From positions 1 to 21,158 of the forward strand of contig JAQGAU010001145.1 in assembly GCA_034698045.1 (NCBI GenBank): a stretch of DNA of 21,158 nt, written 5' to 3'. The translations under genes were made by a program, and so were the position numbers. A model generated the notes under the pieces. That model was not told the origin of the DNA, did no database searches, and saw nothing but the letters and a program-made list of their open reading frames with translations. Positions 10,232-20,827 of the stretch are shown one piece after another. Numbering within the stretch: position 1 is the first letter of the stretch; every line of letters begins with the position of its first letter. Source of the DNA: Paramacrobiotus richtersi (taxonomy: Eukaryota; Tardigrada; Eutardigrada; Parachela; Macrobiotidae).

Positions 10232-10620
10232 TAACGACTGCATAGGCCGACAATGCGCACGGAACCGGTCATACTTGGTGTCCGTATCGTTTCGACGGTA
10301 TCAATACGGATTGTACAGGTACATCACGAGCTATGATGATTCGTTTGTTTTAGTGTGCTCGGGCCCTCGAAGGCGCTTGTCCATTTAATCAGATATTAAC
10401 AACAATACACTGAAGGTATCGAAGGATTCACTTTGTTTGATTGAAAACGATGTGCCAACTGCAAAGAGGTCCCAGTAGAGAAAGGCGAGGAAGTAGGTCA
10501 GCACGTCCTGTCAAGTAGGAGATGGTCGGATACTGAAGAATTCGTGCAAAAAAAAGCAAACAAAACTTTGAAATATCGCAGAGAACAAATATGAATAAGG
10601 GTACGGGAGGATATGTGCTG

Positions 10621-10626
10621 AATAAA
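10621..10626 (+). terminator. Possible poly(A) signal AATAAA
   Basis: A canonical AATAAA about 390 bases after the stop codon of LAMP-like locus D and upstream of the duplicated block. Assignment to that locus is by position only. Confidence 0.3.
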
Positions 10627-10786
10627 GGGAACACTTATGGAAGATGCCGCATCATACTGTACAAAAAGAATGCGAATGCGGCACGAGAGGCAGATCGCAG
10701 AACATGTGGACAACGTCACAACGTATGAGTCAGTGTACGTTCGAAAAACGAGTGTACGAAACCGTTCGCACCTAGTCATTCGAATC

Positions 10787-11178
10787 GGCCTTCTGTTGGC
10801 TGGAACATTTGCCGGCCGTTCGTACTTAACACCACATCGGATCCGTTTCTAGCCTAAGCTCAGTCGTGTACTACCTGGAAACAATAGACAGGCGTGGCTG
10901 ACGAACAATGCACCGTCATCATGCCATGCACGCTTTTCTGAGATCCTTCGCACATGTTTTCTCGGCGGTGACGAGTTATCTGCGCGCGATTTTCTAAACA
11001 GTAAGACATATTCCTTACTTCACCAGATTTTCTGCGTTGGAATTTCATCACATACCCTAACGACCAGTTCGTGGATCCATTCCCCAACAATCCATTTAAT
11101 TCTATCGAGAACCCTTTTTGCTGATAAAACTGTGTTTATCCCAGCCAGCTACGCGTTAACTTCTCGTTAGCATCGAGA
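10787..11178 (+). promoter_or_regulatory. Conserved 5' flank of CC-1
   Basis: About 390 bases upstream of the CC-1 start codon are conserved in unit 2 (19235-19601) with few gaps, including a block around GGAACATTTGCCGGCCG and one around TGCACCGTCATCATGCCATG. It probably contains promoter and 5' untranslated sequence. No TATA box or start site could be assigned with confidence. Confidence 0.45.
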
Positions 11179-12331
11179 ATGGATTCCAAAGGAAAGGCCA
11201 AATCCGAAGGAAAGGTAAGCCAGTAAAGTAGGAAGAAATTAGCGCTTTCTTGAGTCAGCAGGACATCATGATCGCGTGAGTTGCACTATATTCCAGATAG
11301 CGGTTCGTTTGCAGTACTCAGGTGTAGCCTGTATCTGAGGATGCTACTAGTCACGTAACATCAAGATTGACGTAGAGCATTTAAATTTACGAAGCAAGTT
11401 TTCCTCTCATCTCAGTTATGCTAACCGTTTGTTCGCCTACCACGATTTGTTAGAAATAGCTGCATAAAACAACTCGTTTTTCCTCAGTCTTCTATTGATC
11501 AGGTTAGTAACTGCATTTCAAACAGCATTAGCTTACAAGACCTGGTTTTACAGACTCTGCAACAACAAATGGACGAGGTAATCAAACGGATCGAAGGGTA
11601 TCAGAAGGATATAGATAAACTGAAGGCCTTCGCGGGCCGACGAGCTGCACTTTTGCTTGCCAAATTACAGGTAAGGATTGTACAATGTAACAATGTGATT
11701 CTGGTACACGCGCAACAGTGCACTGTCTTTGCAGGTCATACTGGCCGAAGGCCTGCTGGATATGGAGATTCTGTTCTCTGATTTGGATAAACTGAAGGAA
11801 GAAGACGACGCTGACTTTGCCGAACTGGAGAAGCTGGTATCTGACGGTGATGGGGACCAGCTGGCTGCAGCGCGTTTCAAGCGACTGGATGTGGAATCGA
11901 TCAAGAAGAAGGCCTGGCGAACTCTTACAGAGGATCTGGCTACCGGGCTTGCCCGGTGCGAAGCTGATTTTCTGGGGACTGGATCGGCTACTGGGATCTC
12001 CGGGGCGGACCAAGCGGCCGAGGCCAACGCTCAGAGCGATGAAGTGTCGCAGTTGAAAAAGACCATCTGCGGATTCATCAAGAAGGGGTTGTCTGTCGCT
12101 ATCAAGCAGGGAGCAGCGCGTTTGGGGATGGACGCTGTCGGCGCTACTTCACCTGTGGTCTCGGTTGCCGATCCTGAAGTGTTAATCAACGGGGCGCCGG
12201 GAAGCCAATCCGAATCCGATGAAGGGGCTGGTACGACAGCTGCTAAACGTCAAGGCAAGCGTCAAGCTTCCAAGCCACCGCGCAAGACTCAAACCGGCGC
12301 TTGTAAGGATAGTGACGCCAACGACATCTAG
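11179..12331 (+). CDS. CC-1: unrecognised coiled-coil protein, three exons
   Basis: Exons 11179-11214, 11554-11670 and 11735-12331 give 249 codons plus TAG; both introns are phase 0 with GT-AG ends. The same structure occurs in CC-2, which fixes the ATG (first residues MDSKGKAKSEGK). I do not recognise the family. Residues about 13-85 are heptad-like and charged (QQQMDEVIKRIEGYQKDI, SDLDKLKEEDDADFAEL), suggesting a helical or coiled-coil region. A conserved FKRLDVESIKKKAWRT segment follows, then a conserved IKQGAARLGMDA helix. The last ~70 residues are low-complexity and end in a basic stretch (KRQGKRQASKPPRK) that could be a nuclear localisation or nucleic-acid-binding tail. There is no signal peptide or membrane span, so it is probably intracellular. 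A role cannot be given. Confidence 0.85.
11279..11540. other. Extra ~260 bp in CC-1 intron 1
   Basis: Intron 1 is 339 bp here but 81 bp in CC-2 (19638-19718). The outer parts align; the middle (after ATCGCGT at about 11279, up to CCTGGTTTTACAG at about 11541) has no counterpart. There are no obvious terminal repeats or target-site duplications, so insertion here and deletion in CC-2 are both possible. It contains pyrimidine-rich AG sites (for example TTCTATTGATCAG) that could define an alternative exon. Confidence 0.6.
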
Positions 12332-12742
12332 CGATGCGGTAGCTGTTTCACGTTTGGACGCTCGTACTTGATAAGGTTTTCATACTTCTATTGTGTCTGT
12401 GCTCTCAGCGTTGTCCATTTACTTCGTTTTTTTATTCAGTCATTATTCTCTCCTTTGATCTACTGAACGCGCTTAGTGTTTGATTCTGATTCGTCGTGGG
12501 CGATAATTAACTGTATATAAACTGGGGAAAAATGATTTGGTTTTCTTGCACTTCCTGCCATTTTCCATCGTGTGTTATTGTCCTGTCATTCATGTCGCGT
12601 TCCTTACATCTGTTCTAGAAGACTGTGTGGTTTCCATTTGTATCTGCTTTATTGACTGTTGTGCAATGTGAATCATTATGTGATGCGTACAAATGTTTGG
12701 TCCATCTCATAATTGTACCCATTTGATAGTTCTGGCACTAAG

Positions 12743-12748
12743 AATAAA
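12743..12748 (+). terminator. Poly(A) signal AATAAA of CC-1
   Basis: AATAAAAAGCG lies about 410 bases after the CC-1 stop and is conserved in unit 2 (20822-20827) at the matching place, followed by a T-rich stretch. Conservation between copies supports its use. Confidence 0.6.
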
Positions 12749-13107
12749 AAGCGTTTATTTTTAGCAACGGTCTTGTAGGTGTGTTCACTCCCGGTACACC
12801 AAGCGATGGAATTGCAACACAGTTCGTACAAGTACCGCTTGAGGAAATCTATATCGTAACTTGTAGGAAATAACTCCCGTGACACCAAATCAGCTGAGCA
12901 ACTGTATCGAAACAAACGTAGTGGTTCAGAAACCCCGGTTTCGATAATGTGCAACACTTGGACTGCAATCGTCGTCCAGCTAACCACGTCTGTGGTCACC
13001 GAGTAGCGATAATTATGCCTTTGTACGGAACACGTGCACATGGTACATTCAGGTTTTAACCGAACGTTGTTGTAGCCGTATCACTGCACACCTAGAGTGC
13101 GTCTGCA

Positions 13108-14941
13108 CAGATGTCGGGCCACGCAGACCGTTTTGAACAGGATAAGATTCGCAGTAGTCAAATCATGACCTGTTATCGAAGCATCTCGCCTCTAGTGCTC
13201 CCTGAATGCGCAGGCGAACTGTTTCGAAGGACATTCAACGCTTTTTCTGTTGAACCTAAAACATGATGCGGTTTGAGATTTATTGTGAACCCCTGAGCGG
13301 AAAGAGGATCCGTTTGGTTCTGTCAACACGTACAGAACAACAGGGGCGGTCTTGTTGTTGAAAATGAATGCTGTGTAACTGAAAGCAGGAGCACGTGGCG
13401 TGGTACCGATAAACTGGGCGAGTGAAAAAATACGGGACCCACTGTATTGACCGTGAAGTTAGTAATCACTTGCTTCTAATGATATCGGACAAGACGTTAG
13501 CGTGCTTCTGATATGCTACCGATACTGATATCACATAAAAGAACTAAGAAAACACAGTGAGAATTCAAGCGATGGGGAGAACTTCACCAATCACTAGCCG
13601 CGCCGATAACAAAATGCCGGATTACGGCGCTGGGTTTTTGTGCTAGGTCTCTGTATTAAGAATTGTCTAGGTCGCCTGTCCCCTGTCTGGTTGTTTAGAA
13701 ATAAAGTCACACTACAATAAATGTACCAGCATCGTCATTAAGCATCGAATATACAAGGCCGGATGTAAAGTGCATCTTTTACCCCGTACCAGATGTTTCT
13801 CAGACAGAACTCGTCGCACTTCATGGCGCCACTCGCTTACCTGCAGTCTTCAAGTGATTAAATTTTGATGTAAAGTGTGTGATTGTCATTGCACGGCCGC
13901 AGCTTTAAGTCTCACATGATCCATCGCGTTATAAAAGCCAGGATAGCATAGCTGAAACGGGGGAAATTTGGCTGCAGGTGAGACCATAACCAACCGATCA
14001 CTTGCGGCCAGCGAGCGTTGTACATTGTGGCAAGACTGTAAGTTATCTCCTGAAAAAAAAGGTCAGCGCAACTCCTGGTTTGATTGTGGCAGACTTTGTT
14101 TTGTGCACGGCAACCTGTTTACCGGATTTTCTGGATTTATTTAGGTGCTCGTTTCTAGTCATTTCCTTTTTCTCGGGGAGTTACTCTATTGTAATTAGCG
14201 TTCTTCCGTTTGATTTTTGATCTTCACTGCACAACTAACAAAAATGCTGATTCGATTCTGCGTATTTGCCAAAAATAATGTCGACATGATGCAGCGGTTC
14301 GTTCGGAGAATCGGAGTGTACAATCACGCCATAGCAGTAGTATACATAGAGTATCAGCTTGTTGAATTTAGTACCATCTAGTGAAGTACTATCCAGGATA
14401 TATATCAAATTATCCGTTAATTCACATTCGGTTGTTTGCATCTATACATCCGTATTACATCGAATCAACGTTCGGGCACTGTTACCATCAAATGTTATTT
14501 ATAGTACGGAACAGTTGTTACAATACATTCGGCTTTATGGTTTACCTGCTCGCTTTGATGGGATGGCCTTACAATAAGTTTGATCGACGTTAGTTATCTT
14601 ATACACGGTTATAGCAAAGGTTGATTTCAGGAAGGATATGCCCGATTATGCAGTATCCTACCCCAGTGGCAGCGTATGCTTGTCTGTATCCTTCACTCTC
14701 AGTGCGATAACTCTCACGGATAAATCCAATTAATTTCTTTATTTATTGCTAAAACATATTAATATCACTGAAAATTAATTGTCAGTCCACATAATTTGTG
14801 TAGGATACAAATAAATTATTCGTTCCATACCGCATTATTACATGTACAGTACTTCTATAATCCTCACAATAAACTCTGTAACAAATGAGTTGTACGGATT
14901 TATTTTCGCTACAGTAGCCCTGTACTGGCTTAGCTGTACAA
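13108..14941. other. Intergenic, 1.8 kb without a recognised gene
   Basis: No domain was recognised on either strand. Two AATAAA hexamers lie close together (13700-13705 and 13716-13721) on the plus strand and could mark the 3' end of an unidentified transcript. A minus-strand frame at 13458-13192 stays open for 88 codons without an ATG. The part after 14200 is AT-rich. Confidence 0.4.
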
Positions 14942-15334
14942 GAGGTTTGTGTAGGTGTCCCGGTGACCTTTCTGAATGTAAATTATGCAACAGCCGGTCT
15001 GCACTATTACACTGTCACTTTCCCGGTCCTGTACACCGGTACCATTGATCCCACCGTCTCTTCGTGCGGCGAAGTTTCCACTTTTTCAATCAACAACTTT
15101 CTTCCCGACTGGCAGATTAGCTTCCAATTCGCCAAAAATTGCTCCTTTCCCGGTGAATACGCCCTCAAGGCCATCGAGCTGACATATTCCCTTAACAGCA
15201 CCACATTCGCAGCAGCACTCACAACGTCCGCAGCAGTCACAACGTTCGGTGGGAGGGACGGACACCAGATCAACACGGAGATACTGTACGTAATACGGGG
15301 AGGAAACACATCACGCTCAAAATTCGGTGATTAG
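14942..15334 (+). pseudogene. LAMP-like domain fragment E
   Basis: One open frame runs through 14942-15334. It reads VCVGVPVTFLNVNYA, then DPTVSSCGEVSTFSI, WQISFQFAKNCSF and ALKAIELTYSLNSTTF. This is the first part of a LAMP luminal domain: a Cys-led strand, the SxCG motif, the FQF strand, and the strand pair ending in a xxLxYxL motif. Two N-glycosylation sites are visible. The domain's second half, the hinge, the membrane span and the tail are absent downstream before Kelch-2. The frame has no convincing ATG or signal peptide; an AG at 14953-14954 could be an acceptor. After TTFGG the sequence no longer looks like LAMP. It is a fragment or an isolated exon. It is the template that reveals remnants A and B, which match parts of it. 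Confidence 0.7.
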
Positions 15335-15674
15335 TAAGAAATTACGTCAAAGAATCAACGCACAGTATGCCTGTGTATATGTGGAGAAAGATGCGGATAG
15401 CGTACAAAACCCGTATTAAAAAATAAAAGAGTGATACGTAGAATGACGTAGTACGTAAGTACAGCACATTTCCACCAAAATCCTTGAATATTTGCAAGTG
15501 CTGGGTTTCTCTGTAGACTGTAGTTAGCAGATCACAGTCATCTAAAGTAAACACAATTAAACGTCAATATTTTTATGCTCTCCAGGTAACTTAGCCTAGA
15601 ATCTTCCATCTAGGCGAGAAACTCGTCTTGCGTTTACTGAAGTCCTCCAACTTTCCAATCTCGGGATATTAGAT

Positions 15675-18540
15675 ATGGCGAAAGATCGGGCCGATACCTA
15701 CAGTTTGGGGAAGGAGCTGTGGGCTTTAAGGAACACGGGTATCCATTGTGATATCGTACTGCACGGCAGCGAAGAGAATCCCGAAGCCATAGCGGCCCAT
15801 CGTTTGGTGCTATGCACTGTCAGCTCGTTCTTCAGAGGAATGCTTGCCACGGCTATGCAAGAATCCTGTCAGGGAACAGTACATCTCGGCAGTATCTCCA
15901 GCGCGACCCTGTATACGTGAGTGCTGTACAGAATCTTGGTAATCGATAGTGTATATCTTCGGAACATCGGAGAGTGTTTGTGTGTAGTTGCTAGAATCGC
16001 TGGAGAAGTCGTTGATATGTAAACGATATCTGTGTAGTGTATGTGGTTGCTGTAACTCATGCGAAATCGTTGCTTGCACAGGTTGTTAGAATTCGCCTAC
16101 ACTGGCGAGGCGACCATCAATGGAGACAACGTGGTGTCCCTGCTGGAAGCTGCGCTTTTTACCGACTTTCAGCAGCTGGCAGAGACCTGTTGGGACTTCC
16201 TGGAGCGACACTGCGATCCGGGCAACTGTGGAATGGTGTACGGTCTGGCCGAGTTCCATCAGCGGACTGATTTGGCGGAGAAGGCCAAGACGCAGGCTTT
16301 GCGACACTTCCCGACTATTGTCAAAAGCGCAGAATTTTTGGAACTGGAGAAAGAGCAGGTAGCCGTACAGTGAATATAGACACTAAGATTGTAGTGTGCT
16401 GAAATAACACGTTTCCGACAACGACATGACATGTACGGTACCGGTCCAGACGATTGAAATATCTCGTTAATGCCAGCTGTTTTTGTGATAGGTTATGGCT
16501 CTATTGAGATCGGATGATATTACCGTGAAGCACGAAGATACTGTGCTAGAGGCTGCCTTCTCCTGGATCCGCCATGATCTTGTCAAGCGATTACCAGAAC
16601 TGGCCGAATTGCTATCCACTGTCCGGCTCGCTCACGTGAGACCGGTGCGACTGGACAAGTTGGTTGTCAGGTTCCTTAATCAGGTGGAGCAGTTTGGTGC
16701 GGACGTCTCTGATCAAGTGTACCTGTCCGTGCAAGCGCCTTTCCTCGACAGTCAAGTGCGGGAGTCATCCGGTAAGGACCCTAACCATGCAAACGGTTTG
16801 TAGCAATTTCGTACAGCATGCTGTTTAGCTGTAAGCCTGCATAATACAGACACTTCACTTTTAAAGATGGAGTTTCAAACGCTGAAATGCCAGTTTGTGG
16901 TGCTCAACAGCTTAGCAGTTACTGAAGTAAATGTCTGAAAGAAAGAAATGCAGTACGCGCAGACAAATAAGTAGTCTACTTGTATTACGACCACACTCAC
17001 TGTAACAATTTTGTCGTCCTTTTGCAGAATATTCTTACGTATTTGTGGGTGTTGACAACACTTTGGTGCGGTCCATCGACCCGCGGAGTGGGAGCATCGC
17101 AACTCTGGGCACTGTGCCGGTTGGTCTAATCGCATCTGGTATGGCCGTTATCGACAGCGACATATTCTTCATGGGGACGCAGGAAGATCGTCCCGTTCTG
17201 TACCGTTACCGTCCAGAACAGGACGAATGGACGGCTTTGGCCAGCCCGAGTTCGGCACATTTTGCTGGTGGCTTTATAGCTTCGGCCGGGCGTTTGTGGG
17301 CCCTTGGCGGCTCAGCTAAGGAGGGGGATTTTTTCGATCCCGCTAGTATTAGGACCGCCGAATTCTTCGATCCCATCGCCAATTTGTGGCAGCTGGCGGC
17401 CCGCCCGCCTATGAACTTTCGCGACTTCGGTCTGGCCGTGTACGACGGCTGCCTGTTCATTTTTGGAGGCACCTTGTCCGTCGAGGGAGTTTTTCGTTAC
17501 GAGCCGGGAACAAATGTGTGGACCGAGCTCACGAAAATGCCCTGGGGTCGCTATGGTTGCTCAGCTTGTCTTGCATCGAGAGACAAGATCTATGTCCTAG
17601 GTGAGTCTACTGTTAAGTTTTGCATAAGGATTACCTATGAGCCTACCCTGTGACGTTTACTTTCAGGGGGCAAGTTAATAGACTCGACAAACTGCACCAG
17701 ACTGGATGTGTATGATCCGCGGACCAATCAATGGCTGTGCAGAAGTACGGCTACTGAGACATGTAAAGTTAGAGTTGCAGCGCGCTTGTTTGGATTTGTG
17801 TCTATGTTTCGGTACTAGTAAATCAGTGGGGCTGGGGAGATGGACTGGCCTGGAGAGTTTTCTAAACTCACACAGGCGGTAGAAGTCAGACCGGCTAGAT
17901 AGTCGAGCTGGTAGTCTAACTATTTCGATGTATAGAATCAGCATGAATTGCCGGCACTTGCAGAAAGTGCTTGTTCGAGGATCTTATTCTTGTGGCTTAA
18001 GATTTTCGTTGGTTGCGAAGAACTCTTGTATGCGCAGTCGGCTAGTAGGCCGATTTACGTCTAATTATCCGCCTGCAACATTGGGTATTACTCTTGTAGG
18101 TGACTTGCCCGTTCCAGGAACGCATCTTGGAATAGGAGTAATAAAGGAATGCCTTTACGTCATGGATCCCGCAGCGTATAACACACAGCATGCGGCGTGG
18201 ATACAGGAGTACGACGAAGTAACTCGCACATGGCCTTTCCGTCCTACTTACTGGTGTCCGCGCAAGTCCCTATGCGTCATCGTTAAGTTTAAACAGGGTA
18301 GGCAAGCGAATTCGGTATCCGCGCATCCAACTTCTTGATCGACTGTTACGATATATTTTTACTGGATTTATAGAATTCTTCCGTAACAAGCAGGAACCTG
18401 AGAGCGAATCAGAAGATGAGGAGCATGATGTCGACGGACAGCGCGAAGAAGACGACGAGGTGGATGTCGTGGAACTGGGCGTGGAAGGCCGTGATGCCGC
18501 GGAAGATCTTGGACCAGGTGATGAAGACGACGAAGATTAG
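15675..18540 (+). CDS. Kelch-2: BTB-BACK-Kelch protein, seven exons
   Basis: Exons 15675-15916, 16082-16358, 16492-16771, 17028-17600, 17667-17762, 18100-18297 and 18374-18540 give exactly 610 codons plus TAG. Intron positions and phases are identical to Kelch-1. BTB spans about residues 9-118 (HCDIVLH, AAHRLVLCTVSSFFRGML, LLEFAYTGE, ETCWDFLE). BACK spans about 119-235 (LRHFPTIVKSAEFLELE, DDITVKHEDTVLEAAFSW, LLSTVRLAHV). Kelch repeats run from about 268 to 550 (VLYRYRPEQDEW, RTAEFFDPIANLW, GVFRYEPGTNVW, RLDVYDPRTNQW, IQEYDEVTRTW). The last 54 residues are a strongly acidic tail (SESEDEEHD, GDEDDED). By family it should be a Cullin-3 substrate adaptor or cytoskeletal scaffold; the substrate is unknown. 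The donor at 17763 is the weakest site, chosen for phase and homology. Confidence 0.9.
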
Positions 18541-19234
18541 GTTGATACCAATGAGCATGGCAGCTGTGTCGTCTGCATCGGTCCACATTTGACATTTGTG
18601 CACCCAGTCCTAGGTGGCCTTTTTCGGTTTATACAGCTGTTTCGTCCTTTATTGTATGTTTGGTTTCATACCGGTTTGTAAATTGTATCTTTATTCTGCC
18701 ATACAAGTTTGCATTTTCGGCAGCTGTACTGAGCAGTCCGAACAGCGAAGGGTTTCCTGTGTTCTCTCGTTCGGTTACCTTTATGTATGTATGTAACTGT
18801 TCGACTGAATGTTTTCTTCTCAACAATACTGACATGCAATAAGAAACGTTACTGCCTATTAATTCCTGCCGAAATTATGATGTCAGTCTTTCGGAAAATA
18901 CAGTCGTGAAGGTGATGACGCCAGCATGTAGATGTTGGTGAAGGTCAACAGTTCGTTCCGAAAGTGAACATTTCGGTGCGTGGTAGGATGTGGTTCTGTA
19001 TGTATTGTGCCATGCTTGATTATACACACCAGTTTCTCATCTATCTCGTTTACGATAGTAACGCCGTCGCCCTTTCGGAAGTACCTGCCGGTCCCGCGAT
19101 ATTGTACAGTGATGCACAGAACAAATTCTGTCGGCGGGATCTATCAACGTTTTCCAGTTTACGTATGCTTAGAACCGTTGATCGGTCGCAGTGCGATTTT
19201 TGTAGCATTACTCTCACATTCTGTTGTTATAACT
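18541..19234. other. 3' flank of Kelch-2 up to duplication unit 2
   Basis: T-rich sequence, probably the Kelch-2 3' untranslated region and then spacer. No canonical AATAAA was found near the stop; an AATAAG occurs at about 18838. The overlapping open frames at 18964-19348 run across the left edge of the duplication and look like chance frames. Confidence 0.4.
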
Positions 19235-19601
19235 GGCCTTCTATTGGCTGGAACATTTGCCGGCCGTTCGTACTTAGCGCTACAACGGACCGTTTCTAGC
19301 CTAAGCTCAGTAATTGTACTACCTGGAACAATAGACAGGCGTGGCTAACGAACAATGCACCGTCATCATGCCATGCACGCTTTACTGAAATCCTTCGCAC
19401 ATGTTTTCTCGGCGTGGACGAGTTATGTGCGCGCGATTTTCCAGACAGTAAGTCACATTCCTTATTTACCGGATTTTCTGCGTTGGAATTTTATCACATA
19501 CCCTAACGACCAGTCCGTGTAATTACTATCAAGAACCCTTTTGCTGAGTAAACTGTATTTATCCCAGCCAACTACGCGATAACGTCTTGTTACTATCAAG
19601 A

Positions 19602-20453
19602 ATGGATTCTAAAGGAGAAGATAAAACCGAAGAAAAGGTAAGCCAGTAAATCAGGAAGAAATCAGCGCGTTCTTGTGTCAGCAGGGCATCATAATCGCGT
19701 TATCGCCTGGTTTTACAGACTCTGCAACAACAAATGGATAATGTTACCAAACGGATCGAAGGGTATCAGAAGAATATCGACAAACTGAAGGCCTTCGCGG
19801 GCCGCCGAGCTGCACTTTTGCTTGCAGAAATGCAGGTAAGGATTGTACATTAGGATTCTGGTACACGCGCAACAGTGCTGTCTTTGCAGGTCATACTGGC
19901 CAAAGGCCTGCTGGACATCGAGATTCTGTACAGTGATTTGGACAAGATGAAGGAAGCAGACGATGCCGATTTTGCCAAACTGCAGCAGCTGGTATCTGAC
20001 AGTAACGGCCACGCGGCCCAGCAGGCTATAGCGCGTTTCAAGCGATTGGATGTGGAATCGATGAAGAAAAAGGCCTGGCGAACATTTACAGAGGAACTGG
20101 CTGCCGCGCTTGCCCAGTCCGAACCTGCCTTTCTGGGGATCGGATCGGCTACTGGGATCTCCGGGGGGGACCAAGCGGCCGAGGCCAATGTTGAGTGTGA
20201 TGAAGGGGCGCAGTTGGAAAAGACTGTCTGGGGATACATCACGGACGGGTTGTCTATCGCTATCAAGCAGGGCGCAGCGCGTTTGGGGATGGACGCTGCC
20301 GGAGCGACTTTGCCTGTGGTCGCAGTTGCCAGTCGTGCAGTGTCAATCAACGGGGCGTCGGGAAGCCATTCCGATGCAGGGGCTGGTACGACAGCTGCTA
20401 AACATCCAGGCAAGCGTCAAGCCGCCGCGCAAGACCCAAACCGCTGCTCTTAA
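19602..20453 (+). CDS. CC-2: paralogue of CC-1 with frameshifted C-terminus
   Basis: Exons 19602-19637, 19719-19835 and 19890-20453 give 238 codons plus TAA, with the same phase-0 introns as CC-1. The helical N-terminal half is well conserved (KRIEGYQK, IDKLKAFAGRRAALLLA, FKRLDVES, KKKAWRT, IKQGAARLGMDA), with one small in-frame length difference near residue 90. At about 20418-20422 eight bases present in CC-1 are missing, so the frame changes: CC-2 ends AAAQDPNRCS at 20453. The frame matching CC-1 (PPRKTQT...DAND, ending TAG at 20476-20478) lies downstream, out of frame. The basic tail is therefore lost. Many substitutions in the rest keep the frame, suggesting both copies were maintained for some time. 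The function is unknown, as for CC-1. Confidence 0.84.
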
Positions 20454-20821
20454 GGAGACTGACGCCAACGACAGTTAGTAATGCGGTAGCTGTGTCGGTT
20501 TGAAGTGCTGGCGCTCACTTCCGTACTAGATAAGTTTGTCGTACTGCATCCATTCTTCGCTTAGTGTTTCTTTATAATTTGTCGTTGGCGATAATGAATT
20601 TTGTATGGATTTGGGAAAAATGATATGTTTTTCTTGTACTTCCTGCTATTTTTGGCCGTGTTCTATTGTCATTCCATTCATGTCGCGTTCGTTACATTTG
20701 GTCTAGCAACTGTGTGGTTTTCATTCTGATCCTCTTTATTTGACTGTTTCTGCTGTGTATGATGTGTACAAACGTTTGGTCCATCCCATGTCTGTACCTC
20801 CTTGATAGTTCTGGCAGTAGG

Positions 20822-20827
20822 AATAAA
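20822..20827 (+). terminator. Poly(A) signal AATAAA of CC-2
   Basis: Counterpart of the hexamer at 12743 in unit 1, with flanks GGAATAAAAAGCGTT. It lies about 370 bases after the CC-2 stop. Confidence 0.6.

Larger units (their letters stand above)
10787..13107 (+). repeat. Segmental duplication, unit 1 (pairs with 19235-21158)
   Basis: Sequence from GGCCTTCTGTTGGCTGGAAC (10787) to CGTCTGCA (13107) matches 19235-21158 along its whole length with scattered substitutions and a few indels. It covers 5' flank, a three-exon gene, its 3' untranslated region and at least 350 bp beyond the poly(A) signal. The left edge is sharp: upstream sequence (10640-10780 versus 19090-19230) shows no clear similarity. 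The right edge cannot be placed because unit 2 runs out of the window. Unit 1 is longer mainly because of about 260 extra bases in intron 1 and about 70 in the 3' region. Confidence 0.92.

Noticed and set aside
11179-12331. Resemblance of CC-1 to tardigrade stress proteins such as Dsup, from its low-complexity basic tail
   Set aside because: Only composition is similar; no shared motif could be seen, and the helical N-terminal half does not fit.
12676-13041. 121-codon minus-strand frame after CC-1
   Set aside because: The matching frame in unit 2 is broken after about 55 codons and lacks the start; shared sequence is explained by duplication. Kept only as part of a finding.
18964-19348. Two overlapping plus-strand frames before CC-2
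   Set aside because: They cross the left border of the duplication and are not conserved in unit 1.
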